Below are positions 17,548 through 26,589 of a DNA stretch of 64,000 bases, piece after piece. The stretch's first letter is position 1, and every line of letters begins with the position of its first letter. This DNA comes from Fluoribacter dumoffii NY 23 (lineage in GTDB: Bacteria; Pseudomonadota; Gammaproteobacteria; Legionellales; Legionellaceae). A program made the position numbers and the translations under genes. The stretch covers positions 1,874,777 through 1,938,776 of the forward strand of contig NZ_CM001373.1 of assembly GCF_000236165.1 (NCBI RefSeq), written 5' to 3'. The notes beneath the pieces were generated by a model, which was given only the letters and a program-made list of their open reading frames with translations, did no database searches and was not told where the DNA came from.

Positions 17548-19398
17548 ATGTTCCAGTCGTTGTTTACATCAAAAGAGATTTTCGACTTTATTAAACAGCA
17601 TGAACCTTTCAGTTTAATGAGCGACGCTTGTCTTTTAAAACTGTCTCGTGTTTTGGAAATAGAATCCCGGCCAGGCGATACCCTTTTGATCAAAAAGGGC
17701 GAATTGATGAATGATCTTTATATTCTTATAAAAGGCCGCCTCTATTATCAAATAACAGATAATGAAGAGAATGTGACTTTTCAAGGTGAGTTACAGGAAG
17801 GATCAATAATTGGAGAAATGGCCCTTTTGTCCGATTTACCTCGTTCGGCGAATGTATACACGTTACGTGACAGCATTATTCTAAAATTATCAAAAAAAAA
17901 TTTTTTGAAATTATGCAAAAGCTATCCTGAGTTATTGAATAAAATTACTCAATTTACAATTAAACGATTAACCAATTCGCTGCAAGGAATTCATACTGCC
18001 CCCTTGCGTAATAAATCAGTTGCCTTAATTCCTATAAGGCCAATGCCTGATTTGGAATTTCAATTGCAAGAAATGATCTTTCGCTTCTCTTATGGGGAAA
18101 AAATTTTTTTACTTACCAGCAGTTTCCTGAAAAAAAAGAAAAATCTCCTGGATGCAAATGGAAATATGAGTAATGAAGGAATTTTATGGATTAATCAGCT
18201 GGAACATGAATATTCCTTTATTTTTTATCTTACCGATGAAACGTTGACCCACTGGACTAAATTTTGCATCCGTCAAGCAGATTCGCTCTCTTTCCTCGCG
18301 CTCGCTGGCAGATATGATGTGGACTTATCGGAAGTTGAATTCCATGTAAACAGGCAACATAATTTTGTAAAACGAAGCGTGTTATTGCTTCTTCATGATT
18401 CAGACAAACCTCCTCAAAATACCCAAACCTGGTTGGAAAAAAGAACTGTTAATGCCCATTTCCACATTCAAATGAATACTGAGGCAGGTGTTTCACGTAT
18501 GATGCGAGTCTTAACCGACAACACAATTTCTTTGGTACTTAGCGGTGGAGGTGCCAGAAGCCTTGCTCATATAGGGGTTTATCGTTTGTTGGAAGAACGG
18601 GGGATTCCCGTAGACTATGTCGCCGGAACGAGTATGGGGGCTATTCTTGCTGCCGCTTTTGCTATGGGATATTCTTCGAGTGAGCTGTTGAAATTGGTGG
18701 AAAACTATTTAATTAAAGGTTCCAGAATTGATTTTACCTTTCCTTATATTTCTATTGCTACAGGAAGAAGAGCAACAGACAGCCTTATCGACCTTTATGG
18801 TGAGAACAGTAAAATTGAAGACTTATGGCTTAACTATTTTTGTGTATCCACCGATTTGGTGAGCAAGAATTTATATGTCCATGACCGCGGACTATTGTGG
18901 GAATCAATTCGTTCCAGTATCTCGCTCCCCTTTATCTATCCACCGGTTTCTTTTAATGACAAACTGCTTATTGACGGCGGCGTACTCAATAACATTCCCA
19001 CTGACGTTATGAGGCAGCATTCCCACAGCAGTAAAATAATTGCCTCTAATATCAACAACAACTCACTTTTTAAATTGAGTCCTTTACCCTATTCACTTTC
19101 TGGTTGGAAATTGCTTTACAATAAATTCATGGGAAAAGAGGCCATGTTTCCTATTAACCTGGGGGAGTTGGTTTTGCGGCTGTTAACAATCAGCTCGCAT
19201 CAAAATACCGCAAAAATGATGGCGATGGCAGACTATGGCATTACTTTAAAAGTAGACAAATACAGAATTCTGGATTTTAAAAAATTTAAAGAAATTATCG
19301 AAACAGGATATCAACAAGCAAAAGAACAGCTGCCATCACAAAATCTAGCGGAGATGTTAAAGGGCAAATCTCCTGCTAATGGACAACGAATAATTTAA
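17548..19398 (+). CDS. Cyclic-nucleotide-binding patatin-like phospholipase
   Basis: This 616-residue protein is of the NTE/patatin type. Residues about 20-140 are a cNMP-binding domain (RPGDTLLIKKGE, GSIIGEMALL, PRSANV). Residues about 330-500 are a patatin domain with oxyanion loop SGGGARSLAHIG near 332, nucleophile motif GTSMG near 360 and catalytic DGG (LLIDGGVLNN) near 477. The Ser-Asp dyad is complete, so lysophospholipase or phospholipase A activity is expected, possibly gated by a nucleotide. No signal peptide is seen. The order of domains matches bacterial NTE-like proteins; Legionella also has many patatin effectors, but nothing here shows translocation. Confidence 0.92.
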   Translation: MFQSLFTSKEIFDFIKQHEPFSLMSDACLLKLSRVLEIESRPGDTLLIKKGELMNDLYILIKGRLYYQITDNEENVTFQGELQEGSIIGEMALLSDLPRSANVYTLRDSIILKLSKKNFLKLCKSYPELLNKITQFTIKRLTNSLQGIHTAPLRNKSVALIPIRPMPDLEFQLQEMIFRFSYGEKIFLLTSSFLKKKKNLLDANGNMSNEGILWINQLEHEYSFIFYLTDETLTHWTKFCIRQADSLSFLALAGRYDVDLSEVEFHVNRQHNFVKRSVLLLLHDSDKPPQNTQTWLEKRTVNAHFHIQMNTEAGVSRMMRVLTDNTISLVLSGGGARSLAHIGVYRLLEERGIPVDYVAGTSMGAILAAAFAMGYSSSELLKLVENYLIKGSRIDFTFPYISIATGRRATDSLIDLYGENSKIEDLWLNYFCVSTDLVSKNLYVHDRGLLWESIRSSISLPFIYPPVSFNDKLLIDGGVLNNIPTDVMRQHSHSSKIIASNINNNSLFKLSPLPYSLSGWKLLYNKFMGKEAMFPINLGELVLRLLTISSHQNTAKMMAMADYGITLKVDKYRILDFKKFKEIIETGYQQAKEQLPSQNLAEMLKGKSPANGQRII

Positions 19399-19413
19399 TT
19401 TTTAGTCCAAACA

Positions 19414-20076
19414 TTATTTTTTCATCTTTCTGGCCATTACCTGATCGAAAATAATTCTTTTTTCCGGAGGCAAAGCCGCCCGCCGTAAAGCCATCATTTC
19501 TTCCACCGGACCTTGGACACAATCGGGGGTGAGTCGATCCAAAATTAAAAAGCCATTTAAGTGATCAATTTCATGCTGTAGAACCCGGGCATAAAATCCT
19601 TCTTCCTGTTGTTGATGAAACGTCCCAGACTCGTCATAGTAGCTGACAATGATCTGTTCATAACGGGGAACTTTTCCGGATTTACTGGAAACCGAGTAAC
19701 ATCCTTCGAAATCATAGTGCTGCCCAGAATTTGCCACTGGTTCGAAACTCGGATTAATCATAATGTGCATGGGATAGAATTGGTTAACATTATCCCGCAG
19801 TAATCCCGCCTCCTCAGGGATATACACGGCAATGATACGTCGTGAAAAATTAACCTGAGGTGCAGCCAGACCAACTCCCCCTAATTGCTGTAATTTACTT
19901 TTCATGGCAGCAATCAAATTTTTATCTTCTTCACTTAAGGGAAAGGAAACTTCATGGGCTTTATTTTTTAAAACATGGATGTATTGAGGTTGTTCTATGG
20001 TAACTATGTCCATCGCCATACTCGCTGAGCTCCCTATCAAGAAAAAGATTAATATCGAATTTAAAAAACTGTTCAT
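19414..20076 (-). CDS. def: Peptide deformylase with N-terminal export signal
   Basis: Deformylases remove the formyl group from N-terminal Met. All three motifs are here: GVGLAAPQV near residue 70, EGCYSV near 127 (Leu replaced by Tyr in EGCLS) and QHEIDHLNG near 168 with the HExxH zinc ligands. At 220 residues it is longer than typical Def (about 170) because of an N-terminal hydrophobic segment (NSILIFFLIGSSASMAM) that looks like a signal peptide. This is unusual for a cytoplasmic enzyme and suggests a periplasmic paralogue rather than the housekeeping Def. It starts 5 bases after the stop of the upstream HAD-like gene, so the two are co-transcribed. Confidence 0.88.
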   Translation of the reverse strand: MNSFLNSILIFFLIGSSASMAMDIVTIEQPQYIHVLKNKAHEVSFPLSEEDKNLIAAMKSKLQQLGGVGLAAPQVNFSRRIIAVYIPEEAGLLRDNVNQFYPMHIMINPSFEPVANSGQHYDFEGCYSVSSKSGKVPRYEQIIVSYYDESGTFHQQQEEGFYARVLQHEIDHLNGFLILDRLTPDCVQGPVEEMMALRRAALPPEKRIIFDQVMARKMKK

Positions 20077-20081
20077 CTGTT

Positions 20082-20975
20082 TTAGTTGGTTTTTTTCATA
20101 TTTGCCATTTGTACTGCAAAATAGTCCTCAGCTTGGTAAATATGCTCCTCATCTATGCCTACCCGCAGTGCTTCAACCAAATCCGCTTGATGCTGGCTAA
20201 TAACCCGCAGTTCACAAGCAGGAGTTTCTTTTAATTGTTTGGTAACTAAATAATTCAGTAAAGACGTTGTTGAACCGGGGTTCACCTTTTGCATTTCTTC
20301 TTGTGTTTTATAGAGTTGATAGCGATAAGACAAACAAAGAAACATGCCGGGTGCAATTTCTACAGGGGTTTTATCTTCTCTAATGCTTACGTCCACCTCC
20401 TGATAAAAAGGAATCGAGGGATATTCTTTTCGCAGCATCCGGAGAATCTGTAACACATGCAACTCATTAGTATTCGCTATAAAATAAATGGAATCCATTT
20501 GAGGCTGTGAGTCTGCTTCTTTTTGAGAAACCCCTTCTTTGGGATCCATGTGCTGCGCTTCACGAATCAGAGCAGGAAGATGTTCTGCTTTTGCCCTATC
20601 CCAACCAATTTGGGAATTCCATGCATTCTCCAAGAGCATCAGCGCAAAAGTTTGGGAATACATGTGTTTGCTCTTTAACTCTTCCATCTCACCAAGCTCG
20701 GGAGCTGCATTCTTAAGGAAGGAAAAAATTTGCAATAAACGCTCGAGAAACTGTTCTGTACTGAGTTTACCCAGTCGATAAGGCTGAATTAATTTGGAAT
20801 CATTTACGGTGAAATGGTACATAAGCCAGGCATAATTTGTCCAGGACTGAAAAAAACTGGAGCAGGAACTGAAATAACCTGTGGAATAGTAATTGCAAAG
20901 CTCTTCAAATGATTGAATGCATGTATTTATCGGATGTACTGCATGAATAGAGGATAAACTAACAATGAGCGGCAT
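20082..20975 (-). CDS. Degenerate HAD-like protein (unknown function)
   Basis: This 297-residue protein has the layout of a HAD-superfamily hydrolase but without its catalytic residues. YRLGKLSTEQFLERLLQIF resembles the cap-helix pattern (GKISxxEFxxxL), NAWNSQIGWDR follows, and IYFIANTNELHVLQIL fits HAD motif II (SNTN). The N-terminus PLIVSLSSIHAVHP replaces the expected DxDG nucleophile, and the C-terminal VISQHQADLVEAL lacks the acidic GDxxxD pair. It is probably inactive as a phosphatase; the HAD assignment is by eye. It is the upstream partner of the exported-looking deformylase. No signal peptide is obvious. Confidence 0.6.
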   Translation of the reverse strand: MPLIVSLSSIHAVHPINTCIQSFEELCNYYSTGYFSSCSSFFQSWTNYAWLMYHFTVNDSKLIQPYRLGKLSTEQFLERLLQIFSFLKNAAPELGEMEELKSKHMYSQTFALMLLENAWNSQIGWDRAKAEHLPALIREAQHMDPKEGVSQKEADSQPQMDSIYFIANTNELHVLQILRMLRKEYPSIPFYQEVDVSIREDKTPVEIAPGMFLCLSYRYQLYKTQEEMQKVNPGSTTSLLNYLVTKQLKETPACELRVISQHQADLVEALRVGIDEEHIYQAEDYFAVQMANMKKTN

Positions 20976-21144
20976 GATGACAGTAACCTGTTATGTTTTT
21001 GCGCGATTTTATCTTAAATATCAAGGTGATTCAAACTAAGGACTTCACCAGTTTTGAAACATTCCGGATGACTTGTCCTCAGAAAATCCTATAAACACTT
21101 CATCAGGATTATGATAGAATTTCCTTTTTCCGTTAGCTCTTTTT

Positions 21145-21663
21145 ATGGTTCCTACAATTCATTTGCGACAATTAGAGAAGCTTGATGAAGCTCCATTTCT
21201 TCAAACCATGCAAGAAAGCAAGGCATTTCACTCCCCTTTTGTTAAAGCACCTCAAACTCCTGAGGAATTCCAAATTTATTTAAAGAAGTCGCAGCAAGAC
21301 AATTGCCGGTGTTTTTTAGCCTTAAATCGAAATGAGGAAATTATCGGGGTATTTAATATTAGTGAAATAGTCCGCGGAGTATTTCAAAGTGCTTACCTGG
21401 GCTATTTTGCATCAGTTAAATATGCAGGTCAGGGTTTAATGAGTCAGGCATTAAAACTGGTGTTAAAAGAAATTTTTTTAACCTTGAAACTGCATCGGAT
21501 TGAAGCAAACATCCAGCCTACTAATAGTTCATCCCTCTATTTAGCGAGCCAAAATGGATTTCTTAAAGAAGGATTCTCCCGTCGCTATCTCAATATAAAT
21601 GGCATATGGTGTGATCATTTGCGTTTCGCGCTAACCTATGAGGATTGGTTAGCGATGCAATAA
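21145..21663 (+). CDS. RimJ/RimL-like GNAT N-acetyltransferase
   Basis: This 172-residue GNAT enzyme would transfer acetyl from acetyl-CoA, possibly to a protein N-terminus. The RimJ-like pattern is clear: YLGYFASVKYAGQGLMSQAL near residue 90 holds the acetyl-CoA-binding QxGxx turn, followed by LHRIEANIQPTNSSSLYLASQNGF and EGFSRRYLNINGIWCDH. The C-terminus is complete. It is monocistronic, with the HAD phosphatase gene convergent to it. The substrate is not deducible. Confidence 0.9.
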   Translation: MVPTIHLRQLEKLDEAPFLQTMQESKAFHSPFVKAPQTPEEFQIYLKKSQQDNCRCFLALNRNEEIIGVFNISEIVRGVFQSAYLGYFASVKYAGQGLMSQALKLVLKEIFLTLKLHRIEANIQPTNSSSLYLASQNGFLKEGFSRRYLNINGIWCDHLRFALTYEDWLAMQ

Positions 21664-21719
21664 AGCCTGGGGCAGGCACGGGTTGCAGCTATAGTCTCTG
21701 TCAGGAAAGCTCCAAAATA

Positions 21720-22382
21720 TTACCAAGCCCGGGCCAGTAATTGCCTGTAGCCGGTTACCGCTTTATCAGCAATTAAAAATTCCTGCCGGTCATAGGTGGT
21801 CATCAAACCAATTACCTGCATTCCTGCAGCTTTCGCTGCCTTTACCCCATGAAGCGTATCCTCAATGACCAAACACCGTCCCGGGGCTATGTTTAAACGC
21901 TGGGCGGTTAATAAATACCCTTCGGGTGAGGGTTTTCCAACCTGTACATCATCCGCGGTGACAATGGTATCAAAATAAGCGTGTAATTTACCCTTCCTGG
22001 CCTTGGAGAGCACTGCCGTTATTTCACCCCGGGTTGAGCCGCTGCAAATGGCGATTTTATTTACCTTGGGAGCCATTTTAAAAATAAATTGTTCGAAATC
22101 AGTCACCAGGGGCAATGAATCAGACGTATTGATAATATGTGTATAAGCTTCTATTTTCTGCTCAATCAGCTGTTGCACTTCAGCTTCGGAATAATCCAAT
22201 CCCTTATTACGCAGTAGCTTTGGACAGGTTTCTTTATCGGCCAAACCCAGGCATTCCTGCTTGTACTCCGAATAACTTAGGGTAACTCCCAATGGATTGA
22301 GCACTCGGCAATAGGCTTCATAATGAAGGGGTTCGCTGTCTAAAACAACTCCGTCAAAATCAAAAATCAGTGCATCAAACAT
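21720..22382 (-). CDS. HAD-superfamily hydrolase (beta-phosphoglucomutase/YqaB-like subfamily)
   Basis: This 220-residue HAD-IA enzyme has intact motifs: nucleophile DFDGVVLDSEPLH at residues 8-20, motif II ICSGSTRGE near 116, Lys in VGKPSPEGYL near 148 and acidic motif IV LVIEDTLHGVKAAKAAGM near 172. The helical cap lies between residues 20 and 85. Such enzymes dephosphorylate sugar phosphates or isomerise them; the substrate is uncertain. The start ATG at 22382 is right at the motif, as usual for the family. Confidence 0.92.
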   Translation of the reverse strand: MFDALIFDFDGVVLDSEPLHYEAYCRVLNPLGVTLSYSEYKQECLGLADKETCPKLLRNKGLDYSEAEVQQLIEQKIEAYTHIINTSDSLPLVTDFEQFIFKMAPKVNKIAICSGSTRGEITAVLSKARKGKLHAYFDTIVTADDVQVGKPSPEGYLLTAQRLNIAPGRCLVIEDTLHGVKAAKAAGMQVIGLMTTYDRQEFLIADKAVTGYRQLLARAW

Positions 22383-22476
22383 TGCATTCGATCCCCTTTA
22401 TCAGTCTACTCTCTTGATAATTTAGCATTTATTGCATCAGCACGTAAATCGAATCGGAATCCGTTTTAAATTAAAA

Positions 22477-23694
22477 TCAGCTTTTATTCATTAAAGGCCT
22501 GTATTCAGGAATCTGAGATTCGCTACAGGGAGTTTTTGCCACACATTCTGCTGCTTCGGGTATGGCCTCTGCAATCGCTTTATGGTCTAGCGAGCTTCCA
22601 AGTTGGGACATTGCCCTGGATATATCCGGAAGAACTTCCCCGGTAGCGGGAAGAGTCGCATTTGCTGATTTTTTTGAAATTGGAACACAGGAAGCTCCTG
22701 TATACTTAGCTTTTATTGTTCCATTTTTCTGACTGATAACCAAAACATAGGGCGGGCTGTGAAATGATGAAGTACCATTAACAACTGTCTTGTATATCCT
22801 ACGGGTTTCTCCATAGTCAAAATCAGATTTGATATTAAAAACATCTTCAAAAAAAGCCCGGAAATTCTTCCCATGGCCAAAGAACCACCCATCTTGATGA
22901 TCCAGCCTTTCGATTACCGCCCTGGTTTCATTTATTTTGCTGCCCTGGAAATTTAGACTCTGCACCACATCCGGCTTATCGTCGTCTGAAAGAATTTCAT
23001 TGCCATGCTGCTGAATTTTTTCCGCTGCACGCCTTCTTTTTTCATAAAGCTTACTGAAGTCTTGATCACTGTACATCCATAGGGAAAGCTTTAAAAGCAG
23101 TTTCTTAATAGGCGAGGTCCAAAAAGAAAGCTGATTATATAAGGTCTGCATATCTGCCAAGGAACGAACATCATAACCAGAAGGGGCAATACTAATTTCT
23201 GTTAAACAAGGTAATACCCTTATATCAGCATTCCTGATTTCCCTGGGGAGCACCAAACTTGCAGTTTGCATCGCTCGATTCATAGGAGATACAGCAATTA
23301 ATGGGGTTTGATTGTGGAGTGGATAAAATAATAATGCCCCGCTCAATTGATTGGTTGTGGCCATATTTTGCTCAGCAGCTTCTGAAATGGCTGTATTAGG
23401 GCTTAAACCCAATTTTTTTTGTCCCAAAAGACGGCATTCGCCATGACGGCTGAATAAGATATGGGCAATAATGTCCAAGCCTCTGGCCTTAAGGTACAGT
23501 CTGTCTGTTTCCTGAATTTTGGCTAAAAGGTTACGGGCCTCTTCATCCCGTGAATGGTTTAATTGATAAACCAGAGAATTAATTTCTCTTAAATATTCTC
23601 TCTCCAGAGATTGATAAAGTAACTCAGGATTGTTGTATTGATGGGGGTGAGCTAACTCATTTTGCATAATTTTTACTATTTCATAAAACAACAT
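22477..23694 (-). CDS. Histidine-phosphatase-superfamily-like protein
   Basis: This 405-residue protein shows the four-part histidine phosphatase signature. It has LFSRHGECRLLG near residue 83 (catalytic RHG), SPMNRAMQTASLVLP near 137 (second Arg), LTEIS near 163 (acid) and FGHGKNFRAF near 272 (second His). The domain is flanked by about 75 N-terminal residues and an unrelated C-terminal tail of about 100 residues with no recognised domain. Family members are phosphoglycerate mutases and phosphatases; this atypical, longer form may be a secreted protein, which cannot be shown from sequence. It has no signal peptide. Confidence 0.7.
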   Translation of the reverse strand: MLFYEIVKIMQNELAHPHQYNNPELLYQSLEREYLREINSLVYQLNHSRDEEARNLLAKIQETDRLYLKARGLDIIAHILFSRHGECRLLGQKKLGLSPNTAISEAAEQNMATTNQLSGALLFYPLHNQTPLIAVSPMNRAMQTASLVLPREIRNADIRVLPCLTEISIAPSGYDVRSLADMQTLYNQLSFWTSPIKKLLLKLSLWMYSDQDFSKLYEKRRRAAEKIQQHGNEILSDDDKPDVVQSLNFQGSKINETRAVIERLDHQDGWFFGHGKNFRAFFEDVFNIKSDFDYGETRRIYKTVVNGTSSFHSPPYVLVISQKNGTIKAKYTGASCVPISKKSANATLPATGEVLPDISRAMSQLGSSLDHKAIAEAIPEAAECVAKTPCSESQIPEYRPLMNKS

Positions 23695-23748
23695 TCAAGT
23701 TCCATTAAATTAAAATCGTACAATATAACACTGAAGTAGAATATTTAC

Positions 23749-24651
23749 TCATAAGATCGAAAGAGTGCACTGATCCGCATTTAAAACTGCCTCTTTTCCC
23801 AGAGGTAACACGCAGCGTCGAGTAACATGGCCATAAGGAAAATTTTTAATACATGGTACTTTGATTTTTAAAGACCACTCTTCAATCACATCCTCTACCG
23901 TCCCGTCCCGTTTGGGAAAATATTTTGCAGTACACCGTGCAAATTGGCCAAAAATCACTCCACCAACTTCTGCAAACACGCCAGCCAAATCCAGTTGAGA
24001 GAGACGGCTATCCACTTGGTAAGGTTCGGCACCAACATCTTCCAGTAATAAAATACAGTTTCTCACCTCAGGTTGGTACGGGGTGCCCATTAATGAAACC
24101 CAGGATTCCAAATTTCCACCGACTAGCCTACCTTGAATTATTCCGGGTTGCATGGTTTGCCCCTTTTTGATTTGAAAGGGCTCACCCTTAAGGCATGTCC
24201 AAAGTGTTTTTTCAATTAAGGAGTCAAGTTGACCTGTTGCCAAATCACCAAATACGAAACCCGTGCAAGAGATCATACCGGCATTTTTTAATAATGCAGC
24301 TTGCAAGGCAGTTGTATCGCTAAACCCACTCAAATATTTGGGCCGGGAACGGATAAGCCCATAATCCAGAAGGGGCAACAACCGCTGTGATCCATATCCT
24401 CCCCCCATAGCCATAATCATTTTGACTTCGTCATCCCTAAAAAAATCCATGAGATCTTTGGCGCGGTATTCATCGTCTCCCGCTAAAAACCGGTCAACGG
24501 CATTTACGTGCACCCCTAATCTAATCTGGAATCCTTTTTGCTGCAAATAGGAAACCCCAATTTCCAGTAAACCAGGGATCATGGGACTTGATGGAGTAAC
24601 CAGCCCGATAGTATCCCCAGGTTTTACTGGATCTGGATAGAGGTAGTGCAT
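23749..24651 (-). CDS. LD-carboxypeptidase (peptidase family S66)
   Basis: This 300-residue serine peptidase would trim the terminal D-Ala from muropeptide tetrapeptides during murein recycling. The family pattern is complete: KPGDTIGLVTPSSP at residues 10-23, MGGGYGSQRLLPLLDY near 98, nucleophile elbow SGFSDTTALQ near 115, a Glu in LLLEDVGAEPYQVDSRLSQL near 205, and the His of NFPYGHVTRR near 277. The length is typical of LdcA. It is transcribed with the same polarity as the histidine-phosphatase-like gene about 50 bases downstream. Confidence 0.92.
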   Translation of the reverse strand: MHYLYPDPVKPGDTIGLVTPSSPMIPGLLEIGVSYLQQKGFQIRLGVHVNAVDRFLAGDDEYRAKDLMDFFRDDEVKMIMAMGGGYGSQRLLPLLDYGLIRSRPKYLSGFSDTTALQAALLKNAGMISCTGFVFGDLATGQLDSLIEKTLWTCLKGEPFQIKKGQTMQPGIIQGRLVGGNLESWVSLMGTPYQPEVRNCILLLEDVGAEPYQVDSRLSQLDLAGVFAEVGGVIFGQFARCTAKYFPKRDGTVEDVIEEWSLKIKVPCIKNFPYGHVTRRCVLPLGKEAVLNADQCTLSIL

Positions 24652-24831
24652 CCTTATTCTCCAAATGGCTTTTCTATTAGGGCGTGGACTTTGTGATCCT
24701 TTAAAAATGGTTCAAGAAAGATCCTGTTGATTACATATTAAACTAATCCTATAATAACTTCCGATATCTTACCCAAGCCAAATTATTTACTTTATTTAAT
24801 AATTATTGCACTTTATAAGGATTTGTCATTC

Positions 24832-26457
24832 GTGTCTGTCCCTACGACAATAGAATCGAGGAAAAAAGCGCTTGAACAAGAGAATTTTTATGCCCCTACA
24901 TCCCTTCAACGGCTAAAAAATGTTGGCCACATTCTTTTATTCATACCCACGCAATTCTTCATGGCATGTGGAGTTTTTCCTGCGCAAACACTCAGCACCT
25001 TAAGAAAACTACCAGGACTCAAATCGATAGTCGGCTTTATTGCACGGAAAACAGGGAAAGACTCTCGAACCGCGCTAGAAATTTTCAATGAGGATTTTCA
25101 AGACGCACCAAAAAAAGGCATTGAGGATTCCAGTTGGCTAAATTGGTTCACAAAAAATCCCAAAATAAAGAGATTCGAACAGGCCTCACAATTAGACTCG
25201 CAATATATCCAAACTGCTTATCAAACTGATTTTGGAAGAAACTCCACTCTCGAAACATTTGTTTTTACAAGCAAGCACTTTGATACAATAGCTGCTGAAG
25301 ATCGATATTACCGCATCCATTGTTCCGGTAATTCAGGAAATTGCGGACGTTTTTTTGGTGAATTGGCGCAATTGAGTGTCAATCATCCTGAGTTAAAAAC
25401 AATAACCTACAATCATCCTGGTATAGAGGGAAGCGGCAGTATTACCATGACTGAAGATGATTTGGTTAATGCCCTTTTCGCCCAGGTAATTGCATTACTT
25501 AAACAAGGGGTAGACCCTGCTCACATAGAATTGTCCGGATTTTCAATCGGTGCAGCCACTGCCGCCCAAACCGCCAAAAAATTACAAGATTATCGTTCTG
25601 AAAATTATCCTGAGGGCATTCAGGTCAATCTTTTTTGCGACCGAACCTTAAGCAATATGTCTCAGGTGGTCACTGACAAATTACCTCTTTTGGGAACATT
25701 ATTTAATTACAGTAAATTAATTCCTGGAATTAAAGAAACAGTTCATTATTTAATTCAACCTTTGGTTAGGATTCTGGTGATTACGCCTTTGCTTTATTTA
25801 ATCCATTGGAATATGAATCCTGCAGCTGCATACAAAGAAATACCCGCTGAACGTAAAGCATTAACTGTTGTAAAACCTCAAACCGCAGGCACAAGCGACG
25901 GAAGAGGCCGGCAATTGTTAAAATATCTTGGTATGTTTACTGGATTCTTTAAAAAAGGAAATGGTGACAAGACGATTGCCATGCATGTTTCCCTGCTTTC
26001 AGGAACTGAAACTGATGCCGACAGAGCGGTCTGGAAACATAATTTATCCAGTTATGCAGGAAATCAGGATAAGGAGTTGCTGACTCGTTTAAAACAATCA
26101 GCACCCAATGCTATTGCAGCCAATGCCTTGTTCAGATTAGGAAATACAGAAGCATCCCCTGAGAAAAAACAACAATTAATTCATCTGGCCCAGTTTGCTC
26201 ACAAAGGAAGGCGCCTGCAAGGTACTCTCCAGTCCGATGCTCATAATGTGACTGCTGATCTGATCGAAATGCGTGACATTCGCAAAGACCCCGAGGGGCA
26301 AACTCGTACTGATGCTATTAAAGCGTCCCGTTTGCCCGGCAATTCACCAAATACTTTACTCACCTACTATTCTATGTTTCATCAGGCAATTAAAAGTAAT
26401 CATAAATTGATAGAGCACGCGTCGCATGAGCCAACTCCTCAATTGCCAGGTATTTAA
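24832..26457 (+). CDS. Sdb/SidB-like alpha/beta-hydrolase, candidate Dot/Icm effector
   Basis: This 541-residue protein (from GTG 24832) has an alpha/beta-hydrolase core: GNSGNCGRFFGEL near 165, a YNHPGIEGSGS oxyanion-like loop near 190, and the GxSxG elbow LSGFSIGAATA near 236. A hydrophobic segment near 315-330 (ILVITPLLYLIHW) could insert in a membrane. The overall pattern recalls the Legionella SidB/SdbA-C effector family, which have lipase-like folds; this is recognition by eye. A TTG at 24823 would extend the frame, but AAGGA at 24817 lies only a base or two from it and about 10 bases from the GTG, favouring 24832. No signal peptide. The gene stands alone. Confidence 0.65.
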   Translation: MSVPTTIESRKKALEQENFYAPTSLQRLKNVGHILLFIPTQFFMACGVFPAQTLSTLRKLPGLKSIVGFIARKTGKDSRTALEIFNEDFQDAPKKGIEDSSWLNWFTKNPKIKRFEQASQLDSQYIQTAYQTDFGRNSTLETFVFTSKHFDTIAAEDRYYRIHCSGNSGNCGRFFGELAQLSVNHPELKTITYNHPGIEGSGSITMTEDDLVNALFAQVIALLKQGVDPAHIELSGFSIGAATAAQTAKKLQDYRSENYPEGIQVNLFCDRTLSNMSQVVTDKLPLLGTLFNYSKLIPGIKETVHYLIQPLVRILVITPLLYLIHWNMNPAAAYKEIPAERKALTVVKPQTAGTSDGRGRQLLKYLGMFTGFFKKGNGDKTIAMHVSLLSGTETDADRAVWKHNLSSYAGNQDKELLTRLKQSAPNAIAANALFRLGNTEASPEKKQQLIHLAQFAHKGRRLQGTLQSDAHNVTADLIEMRDIRKDPEGQTRTDAIKASRLPGNSPNTLLTYYSMFHQAIKSNHKLIEHASHEPTPQLPGI

Positions 26458-26589
26458 TTTGAAACAGACCAGGACATTTTAATTCGCTTCTGGTTATGGA
26501 AAGCCCCAATTTCAGGTTTACCTCTTAGAACTTGACAAAGCAAGAAGATGAACCAGAATTTAAGAACTATAAAAGGAATTATTTTGTTT

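Noticed and set aside
21665-21677. GCCTGGGGCAGGC mini-hairpin between convergent GNAT and HAD genes
   Set aside because: Only a 5-bp stem without a T-run; not convincing as a terminator.
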